Shown here one piece after another: positions 1 through 10,752 of a stretch of 64,000 nucleotides of DNA (positions are counted from its first letter, which is position 1; the number at the start of each line of letters is the position of its first letter). The stretch lies in NCBI RefSeq assembly GCF_000516985.1, contig NW_006917091.1, forward strand, positions 5,452,518-5,516,517, read 5' to 3'. The position numbers and the translations under genes are program-made. This DNA is from Pestalotiopsis fici W106-1 (Eukaryota; Ascomycota; Sordariomycetes; Amphisphaeriales; Sporocadaceae). The notes below the pieces were generated by a model that was not told the origin of the DNA, did no database searches, and saw only the letters and a program-made list of their open reading frames with translations.

Positions 1-1419
1 CCTTTCTCCAGATGAGCCTTGACTGCCTCGAAATTCTTTTCCGCATACTCGGAGGCATCTGAACCCAACAGCCACTCTGGCTGGGGAAATTTCAGCATGG
101 ACGGGTTGGCAGCTACAGCTTCCCAATCGGTCTGGTGCCAGACATGCCTTGTCTCCCACCCCATCCTTTGGGTCAAACTAGTTCGTTCGTATCTACTCTA
201 TATGAGTATTTACGGAGTATTACCAATGATTCAGAAACTCACCTCAGTCGTTGGTAGGCTCGGAAAGCAAAGGGAATATCTCCCTTATGGCAAGTCTTTT
301 GCAGAAGAGTCGCGATGCACGCACCATCCTCAATAGCTTGTGCTGCACCTGTTCCTGATGTTGCGAGATGTGGATGCGCTGCATCGCCAACAATGCAGAT
401 ACGGCCGCCGTCGGAGGCCCATTTTGGGACAGGGTCTCTCCAAAGAAGTTTATGATCAATGAGGCAGTCTGGTGTGATCTTTTGAATGATGTGTCTAAGC
501 TGCTCATCCCAGCCCTGCACACATGCTAGCATATCGTCAACTTTCCCCTTGACATGCCAGTCTTCAGAGATGTCTGAGAGATCCTTGCCATTTTAGCTTT
601 TTCACGACTTATAAAATGAGGCATAGCTTATCTTACTTTGTGGGTGACGAAGCACGTGGCCGCATTAGCTGCCTTGTTCGTTGTTAAGATCGCATGCGTA
701 TCTTTCGCAATCCATATCTTGAAGAGATCCTTCTCTGATGTTGTAATGGCTGCTGTTAGAGGATCTTGTCCTAGCAAGTCAAGAGAGAACCATGATCTGT
801 AGACGGCGAATCCACTCTTTTTGGCCTTGTCATCAAGGCCAAGGATGTGACATCTCGACTGGCTGCGTACGCCGTCGGCGGCGATGATGCCATCTGATTT
901 CCACGCTTTTCCTCCAGCAATGACAGTTGCTGCATCATCAGACTCTGAGATTTCAGTAACAGGAGTTCCAAAATGGATTTCCACTCCTAGGCTAGTAGCA
1001 TACTCCAACATTTGCTGTTGCACGCTACCTCGGTGACTGTACAGATTTGGATACCCATCGAAACTGGTATGCAGCTGCTGATTCAGGAGTATCTTGCCAT
1101 TCTGGTCCGAAATAGTCATCGTATCTGGACAAGCCGACAGATTGGTGATTTCCTGAAGCATATTGCCCCATTTGGACATTAGGCGAGTCGCATTCGCTGG
1201 TATCTGGATCACATCCCCTATTTTATACCGAAATTAATCACCTTTGTTCCAGTACGACCGGTCGACACAAGTCTTACCCTGCTTTTTTGTGTCTGGGTAG
1301 GATTCGAAGATGTTGACATTGGCACCTCTCAAAGCAAGCTCAATGCCAGTGGCCAACCCTCCAAAGCCAGCACCAATGATGGTGATGGCTAAATTGGCCA
1401 GTGATTGTTCCTGTAACAT
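1..1419 (-). CDS. FAD-dependent monooxygenase, salicylate-hydroxylase type (3' end beyond window)
   Basis: Class A flavoprotein aromatic hydroxylase; the family uses NAD(P)H and O2 to hydroxylate aromatic acids such as salicylate in the cytosol. I read four exons: 1419-1278, 1217-637, 583-243 and 177 to the left edge. All three introns are GT-AG and the phases agree. The N-terminus has the Rossmann motif GAGFGG followed by an acidic ESYPD at the strand end. The middle has the conserved DG (ADGVRS). Exon 3 has the second FAD motif GDAAHP with the following G-rich helix. Exon 4 carries the usual C-terminal WHQTDWEAV and a PEWLLGSDA segment, so only the last few residues are missing. It is divergent from the Zn2Cys6 regulator that starts at 2222. 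The substrate cannot be read from sequence; other class A hydroxylases are possible. Confidence 0.88.
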
Positions 1420-2221
1420 CCTGCGTGATAGTGAAATTTACTGTATAAGGATTAGATATAGTAGAGCCTGCGATCGATAGTCGAGGTCACAAATTGTCAT
1501 TACAAAGTGCCAATGTTTGTGGTATGTTGCCAATCTTTACGCTGTACATTGTGCATGTGCCGGGTAGTCAGAACCGTCTCCCGGCCGCTACCCTGGTCGT
1601 AGGATGGATATTTTGCCAGGCCCGGCAAAGCTGCATTACTGTGAGCACTCGAGTACTCTTACCAAACAGGAAACGGAAATTATCACTTGGCTGCGGTCGC
1701 ATCCACCTACCCTAACTGGCCTCATGCCAGTGTAAAGTTTTATTCCTTCATTCGGTCACTCATCTTGTCCTCAGATACTGTTTACTGAATCATCCGGAGG
1801 CCGGAATTCTTGATTCCAGGGATCCTGATCGGGGCCGAGGGAATGGGTATAAGGAGACAGGGGCCCCTAGCTTCCCCAGATTTCCCCCAAGAGTATCCGC
1901 TCACAGTTGCATTAGACAGCGCTCCCCCGCAAATGCCCACACAAAAAGCCATTGCCGAGAAGGCGAAGCTGGTCAAACTTGGCCAATGACAGTCTTCGCG
2001 CGCGGAGACTTGTGGTAGTCAGGCAGTGCGTGTGGGTGGCCACAGGCGGGGATGCCTAGGGCCCCCAGACTCTGAGGGCGGGAATATTCAGAACGGTCCC
2101 CTGCACAGAATGGCGAAGAACGTACCTAGCAGTCATGTATTCCTGTAGTTTCTTCCTCCACTACACCAGTCCTCACATTGGTTTGAATATTAATCACAAT
2201 CGCTGGTCCGCGTACGTTGCA
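1420..2221. other. Shared intergenic region between divergent monooxygenase and regulator
   Basis: This 800-bp gap lies between two divergent starts, so it should hold both promoters. It has several CGG/CCG-rich patches (for example around 1570-1590 and 1790-1803), the kind of half-site Zn2Cys6 factors bind. No defined operator or gene was recognised. Confidence 0.4.
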
Positions 2222-5200
2222 ATGGGAGCCCAACGGGAAACAACGAAATGTTCACTCGCTTGCGAGTACTGTAGAGTCAAGAAGGCAAAATGTAAGTGCT
2301 GAACCATGTGTCTGGATCTTATCAGGATAGCTGACAGACGATTCCCTGAAATTGTAACAACCTCCCATACAGGCACTGCGCAGCGGTGCCGCACCGCCAC
2401 TGTGGCGCTGACGCCACAGCTGGATATAGTTAGCGCAGCACAGTCGCACTGGATTCTTGCTTCTGCAAGAATCAGTCTATATAGCAATATATGGTGTACT
2501 GACTACTACCTGACGTTCCATTGGTAAACCGTTACAATTCTGATACCACCAAAGCGGGCCCACTATGATTTACCTGCTAACACTTCACCTTGTATTTCTC
2601 TAGGACCACAATGAGGAGTGCATCTTTCCAGAGAAACGTTCACGAACAAGGAAGCGAAAGGAACGGGAGCAAGAGATGGAAAGTCGCCTATTGCAGATGG
2701 AGAGACTCCTGCATGCGGCCACTCAAGGGACTCTCACTAATTTGTCATTCATGGGCGCTCCGAGCGCCAATTCACCAGCAACAGCATTTTCATCGTCTTC
2801 CAGGAATCAATGGCCACAAAATGATGACAGGAGGACGAGCTGTGATGTTGTCGCAGACCTGGCCGACTATGTTGCTAGGAATGCATCACCAATGGAGCAG
2901 GACCCTCTGGAATCTCTCTTGACTTCTTCACCCACCGACATACCCGTCATTTTCTCCGATCCGACTCCGATAGATCCAACACTAGAGCATCAAAACAATG
3001 CATCTAGGCCAACGACGGTAGGAGCAAGTGACCCTCATACATTGAGTTGTCCCAACGCGCTGCAGCTGCCTGCTTCGCCGCCCATTTCAGCCACAACCAA
3101 CGACAACAGCTTCCCTAGCGCTGTGACAGACGCTTATCCATCATGTCTTCAATGGGAAGACACGCGGCCAGCCGAGAGTGACATGCAGTTGAATCCAAAT
3201 GCCGATTCAAGTCACCAAAGCAAACGACGAGCAACTCAAAAGAGCCCGCAAACAACAGATAACGATGAAACCACATGCCCTTCGTATTTGTCAATATGTA
3301 CATTTCCTGCTGTTGAATGGGTCTCGCAACAATCAGGTATGTCGGACTTTCTGGTCAGTGTAAGACAGCTGTCGACAGCTATCAATCGTGAGAAACGACT
3401 CGACAAGCTCATCGACCCCGTGAGAGCCCCGGATCCAGATCTGGACACAGCGCTACGCTGGACCAATGGTAAAGTACCCTAAGACATTCATTCTCATGAC
3501 ATCATGAGTTCTCATTCGAAGTCTGTAGCTTATTTCGATCATTGTCTGGACCCAATTTTCGAATATGTGAATCGATCCGACTTCGAGGCTCGTTTACGAA
3601 ATCATTTCACGCATGGTGAAGGCCCGAGTAGAAACAATGGATGGTATGCGATGAGAAATACTATCTATGCATCTGGTTGTCGTTATGTGATATGCGAGGC
3701 CAGAAGTCCTGAAGCCTTTTCAGAGTCACGGACGCAGTCATGGAAATATCTCGAAAATGCCCTGTCAGTGCACACTGAGCTCCTGTACGGGCCAACTAGC
3801 CTCGATTCTATCCAAGCACTGCTTTTAATGGTATGTCTACCGTCTCAGTGTTTCAGACACAAGTTCCGAGTGTGACCCCAGAAAGCTAGTCTACCATTTC
3901 CTAATACACTCATGCCGAATACTCTTGATATCATGTGCTTACCAAGAATAGGCATTTCATGCTGAAGCGCTAGGCACTCCTGCCCTTGAGTTTACTCTAC
4001 TTTCGAATGCTACGCGGCTAGCACAGTCAAGAGGATTACATTTGCGAACACCCTCAGGCACCTGCGTTCCCTCAGAGGATGATTCAACAAGACAAGCACT
4101 CTGGTGGAGTCTGTACTCTTACGAAAAGCACCTTGCTTATCGCTCAGGTATTCCGTCCGTAAGTTGCGTCTTATGAACTGCTCTCTCGTTTCGCGCATGT
4201 CTCATAATCACAGTCTATTGACGACGACTATGTCAATTGTCCACTGCCGTCTTCAGCAGGGTCTTCCTCGCCCATATTTGCGGAATTTCTTGCCAAGACA
4301 GTGGCTCAAGCACAGATTTCATCCACGGTGTCGAAAACACTAAACAGTGCAAAGGCCCAGACCGAACCTGCCGAGAAGACCCTTTTCAATGTTGAAGAAT
4401 TGAGCAAGCGACTTGGGCTATGGAAAGAGTCTCTTAGCCCTGTATATCAGACTCAAGCTCCTTTCAAATTTTCGAACTTGGCCCCGGGCATGCAGATATA
4501 CCACGTCCTCTTCCTACACTTTTGCTACCATGTCTTGGTGATCGCAATCAACGGGACCTTTTGCTATCCCTGGGTCAGACCGGATCTCCATACTAACCAC
4601 AGTCCTGCAATCCGTGAACAAATACAAAAAAGCACAACAGCTGTTGCAGAATCATCCAGACAGATCATATTAGCAGTTCAGAGGCTTGAAATCACGTCAA
4701 CCCTGCCAGTCTGGTAAGTGTTGCCCAAGGCATCTACCGCTTTCAAGATGGAAATCAATCAATAGAAGATGCTGACCAGGGGACGTACAATAGGCTCACA
4801 TTTTATTTTCCTTTGGTTGGCCTGATCAACCTCTTTGTTTGTATCATAAAAGACCCACTTGCCCCAACAGCCGCCTCTGACCTGCTCTTGCTGGATCTCG
4901 TAGTTGGCCATTTTGGATATCTTGAGTGGATGTCATCTTCAGAGCTCAATCTTGCTTTCCCAAGAGAGGTTGCCTCTTACGCTCGCGACCTCGTGAACAA
5001 GGCAAAACACAAGACACCAAGCAGTCAACAGGCAAGCTGTACTAAGCCGAATGGGCAAAGTCAAGAAGAGCAAAACTTAGATGTAAGTTCTCCACAGCCC
5101 GACAATAATTGATTTAAGCTAAATATCAACAACTCCTTCAGATGGTTTCAATTGATGCGCTCATTGGCTTGGAAGACTGGTGCACATTCTTGCCGCCAAT

Positions 5201-5264
5201 GCAGCAGACTTCCTCTACATTGGACGATGGGTTCAAGGCGACTGAAGCGGATAAGGTGGTGTGA
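2222..5264 (+). CDS. Zn2Cys6 transcription factor with fungal_trans domain, atypical zinc cluster
   Basis: Predicted pathway regulator acting in the nucleus. Exon 1 (2222-2291) encodes CEYCRVKKAKC, the first half of a binuclear zinc cluster. Further exons are 2604-3468, 3529-3830, 3952-4158, 4214-4713, 4794-5082 and 5142-5264, all phase-compatible. Exon 2604 begins DHNEEC, the usual end of the cluster, followed by a basic linker (SRTRKRK) and a short coiled coil. Exons from 3529 carry the fungal-specific regulatory domain, with the typical ALWWSLYSYEKHLA. The cluster's middle must come from a small exon. The only phase-compatible choice I found is 2373-2401, which has a weak GTGGCG donor and gives Ala where the fifth Cys is expected. 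With that exon the protein is about 794 residues. It lies between the divergent monooxygenase and the FAH-family gene and may control both (inference). Confidence 0.82.
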
Positions 5265-5759
5265 ACATGGTGATGCATAAAGCGGGAAAAAAGGGTTGAA
5301 TTTATAGTTAGCGCGAAAACTTTCTTAAGGAAGTATTGTTTCACCTTCCGGTAATTCCTGTCCTCGGGCAGTGTAAACATTTCTCTATGTACCCGTTCAT
5401 ATGTGTATGGAGGCCTTTACTCTGAGTATTGCATTTTCGTTTACAACAGAGCCTTGTCACTTTAAGAATGTCCCTGTAACCTCGTCGAAGAAATAGTCAT
5501 ATCGAACTTTAAATGCGCCAGGGACGCGGAATGTTGCCAGCTAACCCCGGGCCGGCTGCCTTTGATGCTGAATGGAGCCGGTCTTTCTTGTTCCGGCCGG
5601 TGGGCATAGTAGCTTCCAGTCGCCGATTTGGGTAGAAGAAGAGAAATAAGAAAGAGAAAGCTCAGATACAGTTAGCAATAAAGCCACCTTCTTTTCAAAT
5701 CTTTTCCGATTTCTCCCGATTTCTTCCTGTCTCAATTTTAAGCAACAGTGACAAGCAGG
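5265..5759. other. Intergenic region with pyrimidine-rich leader before the FAH-family gene
   Basis: No gene seen. The last 110 bases before the ATG at 5760 are CT-rich on the plus strand (around 5690-5745), common in fungal promoters. There is no clear TATA box. Confidence 0.4.
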
Positions 5760-6670
5760 ATGGCCAACAAATTTCAAAGGCTAATTCGTTTTGAAGATAC
5801 AGAGGGCCGCGTGCTTTATGGGGAAGCGCCATCTTCAGAGGAATTGGCCGGTCAAGAGGTTCCAGTTTATTCCGGTCATGATCCTTGGAACTTGGAAGCT
5901 ACTGAAACAGTCGCCAAAGTAGCAAAAGTAGGTGTTGATTGTGATTCTATAGCATTCAACTGAATAGCTAATCTCAATTCTCTCGAATCTAGGTATTGTG
6001 TCCTTTATTACGGGTCCCAATCATCTACGGAATTGGGCTCAACTACAAGACACACATCCTGGAGGCCGGCTTTCCCACTCCAAAGCACCCTACCGTCTTT
6101 ACGAAGCCACCAGATGCACTGAACGGGCCTTTCGAAGACGTCAGAGTGCACCCGGATTGCACAAACATGGACTATGAGGGCGAGCTGGCAGTAATCATTG
6201 GAGAGGACTGCAAGAACACTACTTCCAGTGAAAATGCTCTCAATCATGTGCTGGGCTACGCCGTTGCAAACGACGTAAGCAGTCGGTATTGGCAACTCCC
6301 GGAAATCAGCGGCCAACAACATGGGTACGCCAAAAGCTTTGATGGGTTCGCTCCTTTAGGACCCGTTATTGTCTCGCCTACTGTGCTGAGTGACGTGGAT
6401 CATCTTACTCTGGTGACCAAGGTTAACGGCGAAGAGCGGCAGCGGGCACGCTTGGACGTTCTCTTGTTCAGTGTCGGTGATCTCATTGTCCACTTGAGTC
6501 GCGGAACCACGCTGCGCGCCGGGACTGTTATACTGACTGGTACCCCAGGTGGAGTTGCAGCTTTCATGAAGCCACCGGCATGGTTGAGGGATGGGCATAC
6601 TGTAGAGGTCAGCATTTCCAACATTGGAACCATCAAGAATCGTATGATATTTGAGGACGCGAGACAATAG
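5760..6670 (+). CDS. Fumarylacetoacetate hydrolase (FAH) family protein
   Basis: Two exons, 5760-5927 and 5993-6670, give 281 residues. The FAH fold uses a divalent metal to cleave or isomerise beta-diketo acids at the end of aromatic-ring pathways (fumarylpyruvate, acylpyruvate, homoprotocatechuate isomerase types). Visible family marks are the short N-domain, IGLNYKTH, the metal-ligand block DYEGELAVIIG near residue 116, GYAVANDVSSR, KSFDGFAPLGP, the TGTPGGV turn and the closing DGHTVEVSISNIGTIKNR. I chose the ATG at 5760; upstream in-frame codons are not ATG. It follows the Zn2Cys6 regulator on the same strand, with a class A hydroxylase beyond. That suggests a salicylate/gentisate-like route in which this enzyme hydrolyses the ring-fission product, which is inference. 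The exact substrate is not determined. Confidence 0.9.
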
Positions 6671-6835
6671 AGCAATTGATTTTCCGTCGCAAATTTTATA
6701 GCAGAATTTTGTTCCCAAGTATTTAAAATGATGTGATCCCTATCCTCTTTCAACCAGTTTTCAAGTGGAGTCAAAAGAACGAGTGCTTGAGAATCAAAAG
6801 CGACCTCAGCGGCATATATGACTCTCTGCCGCCAA

Positions 6836-7894
6836 CTATTCCGTCGGACCCGGCCTCATGTAACTCGGCATATCTGCATGGCAATCTCCAATCACACCCA
6901 GCCAATTCAAAGGAAGATGGTACAGCACCAGCACGGACGCTGCGCAAAACCCGATGACGGCAAAAGTTCTGATAGGTGTCTGGAGGCGTGGTGGCCAATT
7001 CTCATAACCCGCCTCGACAGGAGACCTGCCCGACTCGAGGGCCTTCATCCTCATGGCAGTGAAAATGCAACCCAGACTGGCCACAAAGACGGATTCGTAG
7101 ATGGGAAACTGGTAAACCTTTTCAGGAAAGAGAGTGAGCGGCCTATATGTTTTGGCGTACCCGTACCCGTGGGTGATTCGAATAGCCAGGTTCTCAATGA
7201 CAAAGTCCAGCATAAACTCAATGCCCCACATAATGGTGAAAAGGCCGGCATTGGTCAGCTGGGGCAGCCGCTTTCTGATGCGCTTCGCCATGGCGGTGCC
7301 GAGGATGCTAAACCCTGCGCAGAAATACACATACATCGGCGGGCCCCAGAGGAGGCTCTCAGCATAGCGACTAGACGACTCGTGGTTGTGGAACGGGAGA
7401 AATTTGGCCCATACTCCGCGGTTGATGCTGTTCGAGTTCCACATGAAAATGTATTGATGGCTGTTGAGGAAGCCATCTGCGCAGAGCGCTATCAAACCGC
7501 CGACGACGTGACGGCCGTCGAGAGTAAAACGACCGGGCTCGTCGCTCGGCCGAAAGTGTCCGAGGTAAGGGAATGCTGGCACGAGGAGACAGAACCAGAT
7601 GTGAGCAAAAAGAACTGCAACGCTGATGGCTTCAAAGATGCGCAGGCACACGAGGCGCCATGGTTCAATCACATCAGGGCCTAGGATGGGAGCTGGCACA
7701 AATTCGGTAGAAGATGCAAACCATCGAATGAGAGCTTGGATCCACATGATTGTGAAGCCGAGGCCAAAGACACTCATAGCTGAGGCTGTGCCATCGTGCT
7801 TATATTCTCCAGCTTTTTGAGAGGTTGCGTGCCCTGGGAGCAGAGGACTTGCCTCGTCGTAGGATGTTTCTTGCCGTCGCGTATAGTTCGACAT
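6836..7894 (-). CDS. Polytopic membrane protein, putative AveC-like family
   Basis: Single exon of 352 residues from the ATG at 7894. The reading frame extends upstream to 7981, but MSNYTRR followed by the soluble SPLLPG segment looks like the natural start. Around seven hydrophobic segments span the protein, for example VLFAHIWFCLLVPAF, VVGGLIALCADGFL, LFTIMWGIEFMLDF and FAVIGFCAASVLVLY. Polar motifs between them include HQYIFMWNSNSINRGVW, FLPFHNHE and ESLLWGPPMYVY. This pattern resembles the spirocyclase AveC-like family as I remember it. The bacterial founder acts in avermectin spiroketal formation, while fungal members are largely uncharacterised. The assignment is from memory and uncertain; it could be an unrelated fungal membrane family. 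It converges on the FAH-family gene with only about 165 bp between stops. Confidence 0.6.
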   Translation of the reverse strand: MSNYTRRQETSYDEASPLLPGHATSQKAGEYKHDGTASAMSVFGLGFTIMWIQALIRWFASSTEFVPAPILGPDVIEPWRLVCLRIFEAISVAVLFAHIWFCLLVPAFPYLGHFRPSDEPGRFTLDGRHVVGGLIALCADGFLNSHQYIFMWNSNSINRGVWAKFLPFHNHESSSRYAESLLWGPPMYVYFCAGFSILGTAMAKRIRKRLPQLTNAGLFTIMWGIEFMLDFVIENLAIRITHGYGYAKTYRPLTLFPEKVYQFPIYESVFVASLGCIFTAMRMKALESGRSPVEAGYENWPPRLQTPIRTFAVIGFCAASVLVLYHLPLNWLGVIGDCHADMPSYMRPGPTE

Positions 7895-8620
7895 GGTGTA
7901 ACTGATTGACAAAATTGCACAAGTTGTTCGATTGAACGACGAATTCCGGGCGCAAAACAGGGAATCAATATAGATAATCATAATATATTAGATATATAAC
8001 CAACCTTCATTCGAAACGGTGTCACGTTCCCTGCTGGCTTTGCTGTAGGGGCTGGTCCCATGGGAGTAACCAGTGTGTTGAATCGTAAGCTGAACTGATC
8101 CATGGCCCGGGGAACTATGGCAGCCGGCGGGATGGTCGGCGCCATGGATCCGACGAATCAGACATCAGGGTTCTGATTCAAGTCAACGGTCTACCGTGAC
8201 AACAGAGAAAGAGACGGGAGCGAATCGAAACTCACGTGCAAGGCGACTGAATTTAGAGAACTACAACGTGGTGCAATAAAGTGCAGTGCTAAGCGAGTGG
8301 CCGCAATGGCGCGACCGGCCGATCGCCCGGCTCACCTGGAAGCAGCTGTTCGGTGGTAGGCACCAGCGCTAAGTAGGTATTAACACCTAACTCTCCTAGC
8401 AGCTATCACAGCCTTTCCGCCCTTTTTTTATTACTTATTTTATATATTTATTTTCTACTTATTAAATGTTATAAAAAAACGCCTTTAGCACTTATTAATA
8501 TTTATTCATGGTGATAGCTTATGAATTCATTCATTTGACTTTTTGACTAAATCCTCCAGTATTTTTCACGTACCGTGATACTTACCTAGGTACCAAAAGG
8601 CGCCTTATAAAAGCGGCGCT
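7895..8620. other. Intergenic region with an AT-rich patch
   Basis: No gene recognised. Bases 8425-8520 are much more AT-rich than the flanks, with runs of T and A. A perfect CCTAGG/GGTACC-type palindromic stretch lies near 8585-8593. The patch sits just upstream of the decayed coiled-coil ORF and may belong to the same remnant. Confidence 0.35.
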
Positions 8621-9160
8621 ACGCTAGTCCTACCGGCGTCGCGTTCCAACGGCGACAGCCCGAGAGAACGAACAAAACGACGATGGAGAAACAACTGGAT
8701 CCGATGAGAGAATTTCCAAAGAGATTGACGCCGGAGGAGAAATTGTGAGCGCACACCCGACGACGAACACGATGACCAAGCAGCCCCAGACCGCCGAGCA
8801 ACAGCCCAATGAGCAATAATGGCAGACCATAATGCTGACCGCGATACCGGAGAAGGTCGAGAAGAACGAAGTCCGCCAGGCCGAATCAATTGAAATGAGC
8901 AGGCAGACAATGCAATCGCTCGCCCATCCCCGCGAACGGGCAATGCAGGTGCAAGAAAAGCTGGAGGAGACGCAAGAACAACTGAGGCAGCTGCAAGGGG
9001 ATGAGAAAGAAACCCAAGACCAACTGAAACACTTGGAGGCTGAGCAGAAAGAGACGCGAGAACAAATCTTAGGCATCAAAGCAGTCCTGGAGCACCAGAG
9101 CCCCCAGCCATCCCACGCAGAGGTTGTCAGGATCCCGCTCACAACAAACTTTTGATGCAG
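8621..9160 (+). pseudogene. Coiled-coil ORF remnant, possibly ORF1 of a Tad-like LINE
   Basis: The open part (8832-9155) encodes a 107-residue, Gln/Glu/Lys-rich heptad-type coiled coil (KLEETQEQLRQLQ, then QLKHLEAEQKE), ending with LEHQSPQPSHAEVVRIP and an abrupt stop. Upstream in the same direction (8621-8831) the composition is similar but stops interrupt the frame. Downstream to about 9700 the plus strand reads as short peptides broken by stops, as in a decayed ORF. The coiled coil followed by a Pro/Ser linker resembles the N-terminus of ORF1 in fungal Tad-class non-LTR retrotransposons, a resemblance I recall but cannot test here. No reverse transcriptase, zinc knuckle or A-tail is visible. 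The alternative is a decayed host coiled-coil gene. Confidence 0.4.
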
Positions 9161-9726
9161 ACATGTACCTCATTTGACCTTTATCCTAGGACTCTCGATT
9201 GAACGCCGGTCGGCAGTTATACAAGCGACGCTGAGGTGCACATCTGCCAACCTTCGGGTCAAAAATGGCATTCAGTAGTTTGGACCAAGTTTAGAGCTTA
9301 GGTGACCATTCCATCTGACTTTGAGAAGTTAGTCACACCAGCATACAGTCCAAAGGCCTGCAAAAAGGCAGCTAGAAGTCTTTGAGGTACGATGGTGGAA
9401 GAAGAGGTTTTCTACAAGTTCCGAGGATCTACAGATTGAGGATCACCGCTGATTTTCTGGAAACAGGCGGTTAGTGTTCTCCAATGGTACTGAAGAGTTG
9501 CAGTCCCCGACATAAAAGGTTGATGCCCACGGAGACGCAATCAACCAGGTACTTATTTCAATCACCAATTCATAATTTCCGGTGCACTGGAAATATGGTG
9601 TAAAATGAGCGTGTATAGAAGAGAGGTGAGAAATATGGAACCAGCTGCGACGGCTCAATGTAGATAAGCTCCCAAGGCAGCCTAGTTTACACGGTAACAT
9701 GTGATTATACAAAATCCCATAGTAGG
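9161..9726. other. Degenerate sequence following the coiled-coil remnant
   Basis: No intact gene. Several plus-strand peptide stretches are interrupted by stops, which suggests a continuation of the decayed ORF. No homology could be assigned. Confidence 0.3.
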
Positions 9727-10752
9727 TCAAACGAACGAATCAAAAGAGTCCGGCCAGCGTTCCGTTGAAGTGCGAATTTTTCTTTCAGGGTGACGCAACT
9801 TGATGATACCATGGAATCTGGCACTCCAAAAGTCCAATCTCTCTTTTGTGAAGCCGCCGTTATCCGGCACACCGGCCTCTCGAGCAAGTGGCCCGAGACG
9901 TCCGACCTCCTGAGGGTAGTCGCAAAATCCGATCGACGAAAGCCTCCTAATAGGGTCCCATGCTTTCAACATCCAAAGCTCAGCACAGCCGAGCAAATCT
10001 AGAACAGTCAAATCTTGGATTTTTCTGTTACTGTCTTCGACATCTTCAGCATTGTCGTCGCCCATGTCTCGTGTGGTTTCAAAAGCTTCTCGCAAAACCA
10101 AAATGCCAACGGCACAGAGCTTGGCGCTTATGATATTGCCGCCAGCTGCTGTAGCCAAAAAGTAATGGACATTGCGGCGTTGCGACCGGCTCATTGTTGC
10201 GAACTCGAGGTTCCAGAAGTAAATCATGTCCTCGGCGAAAAATGGCATATCAGTCCACAAAACGTGTTTTCCTATGGACGCCACGTTTTTCTGATTATCA
10301 TCACCAAACCACGTCATATCACCCGCCCCATGAAGGAGCATGAGCTCAACGACCAGTCTATCCCTTTGCAGAGTGCTGCAAAAGCGAGCAGCAGTGTAAA
10401 ACATGGTCCACACCATTTGAGTAAATGCTGAGAGGTTTGGTTTCCAATCATGCTCGGTTGTTCGAGCTTGTATCGCGACCTTGAACTGATCCTCAATCAT
10501 CCAAAGATAGCTGCCAATCATGTTTGTAATCTCGTCCAGTCGGCCATCCAGTGCATGGCGCTTGGCATCAATCTGTAGATGTTTCAAAAGGTTGGTAGGA
10601 CATGATGTTACCCAGCGGAATTCGATTTCCTGATGATTACTCCAGGAGTCGGAGACTGACATGGCGAAAGGAGGACCAGAGATTTCTTTTAATAGAATAC
10701 TCTGGTTGGCATAGCATGCTGTGGTACTAAGACAGTCCGTGTCTTTAAACAT
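9727..10752 (-). CDS. Fungal protein of unknown function, DUF3632-like
   Basis: Single exon, up to 341 residues, no signal peptide and no membrane segments. Tryptophan-rich helical sequence (WTMFYTAARFCSTLQRDRLV, WNLEFATM, LDFWSARFHGI) fits the fungal DUF3632 group, whose function is unknown; I make the family call from general pattern. A TATAAAAG on the minus strand at 10769-10776 lies only about 17 bases before the first ATG. Transcription may therefore start inside the frame, making Met31 (MSVSDSW, at 10662) the likelier start, giving 311 residues. It is isolated between a decayed element and small secreted-protein genes. Confidence 0.6.
   Translation of the reverse strand: MFKDTDCLSTTACYANQSILLKEISGPPFAMSVSDSWSNHQEIEFRWVTSCPTNLLKHLQIDAKRHALDGRLDEITNMIGSYLWMIEDQFKVAIQARTTEHDWKPNLSAFTQMVWTMFYTAARFCSTLQRDRLVVELMLLHGAGDMTWFGDDNQKNVASIGKHVLWTDMPFFAEDMIYFWNLEFATMSRSQRRNVHYFLATAAGGNIISAKLCAVGILVLREAFETTRDMGDDNAEDVEDSNRKIQDLTVLDLLGCAELWMLKAWDPIRRLSSIGFCDYPQEVGRLGPLAREAGVPDNGGFTKERLDFWSARFHGIIKLRHPERKIRTSTERWPDSFDSFV

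Noticed and set aside
2373..2527. Longer exon reading from 2373 to the TAA at 2525
   Set aside because: The frame stays open, but its only strong donor (GTAAAC near 2525) joins the next exon in the wrong phase and would destroy the DHNEEC cluster end.
6818..7684. Long plus-strand open frame of 288 codons
   Set aside because: Fully antisense to the AveC-like membrane protein, with charged low-complexity composition and no motif. The minus strand has clear membrane segments.
8605..9142. Minus-strand open frames of 112 and 170 codons
   Set aside because: Antisense to the coiled-coil ORF. Ser/Cys-rich composition is what the reverse of Glu/Lys/Gln codons gives.
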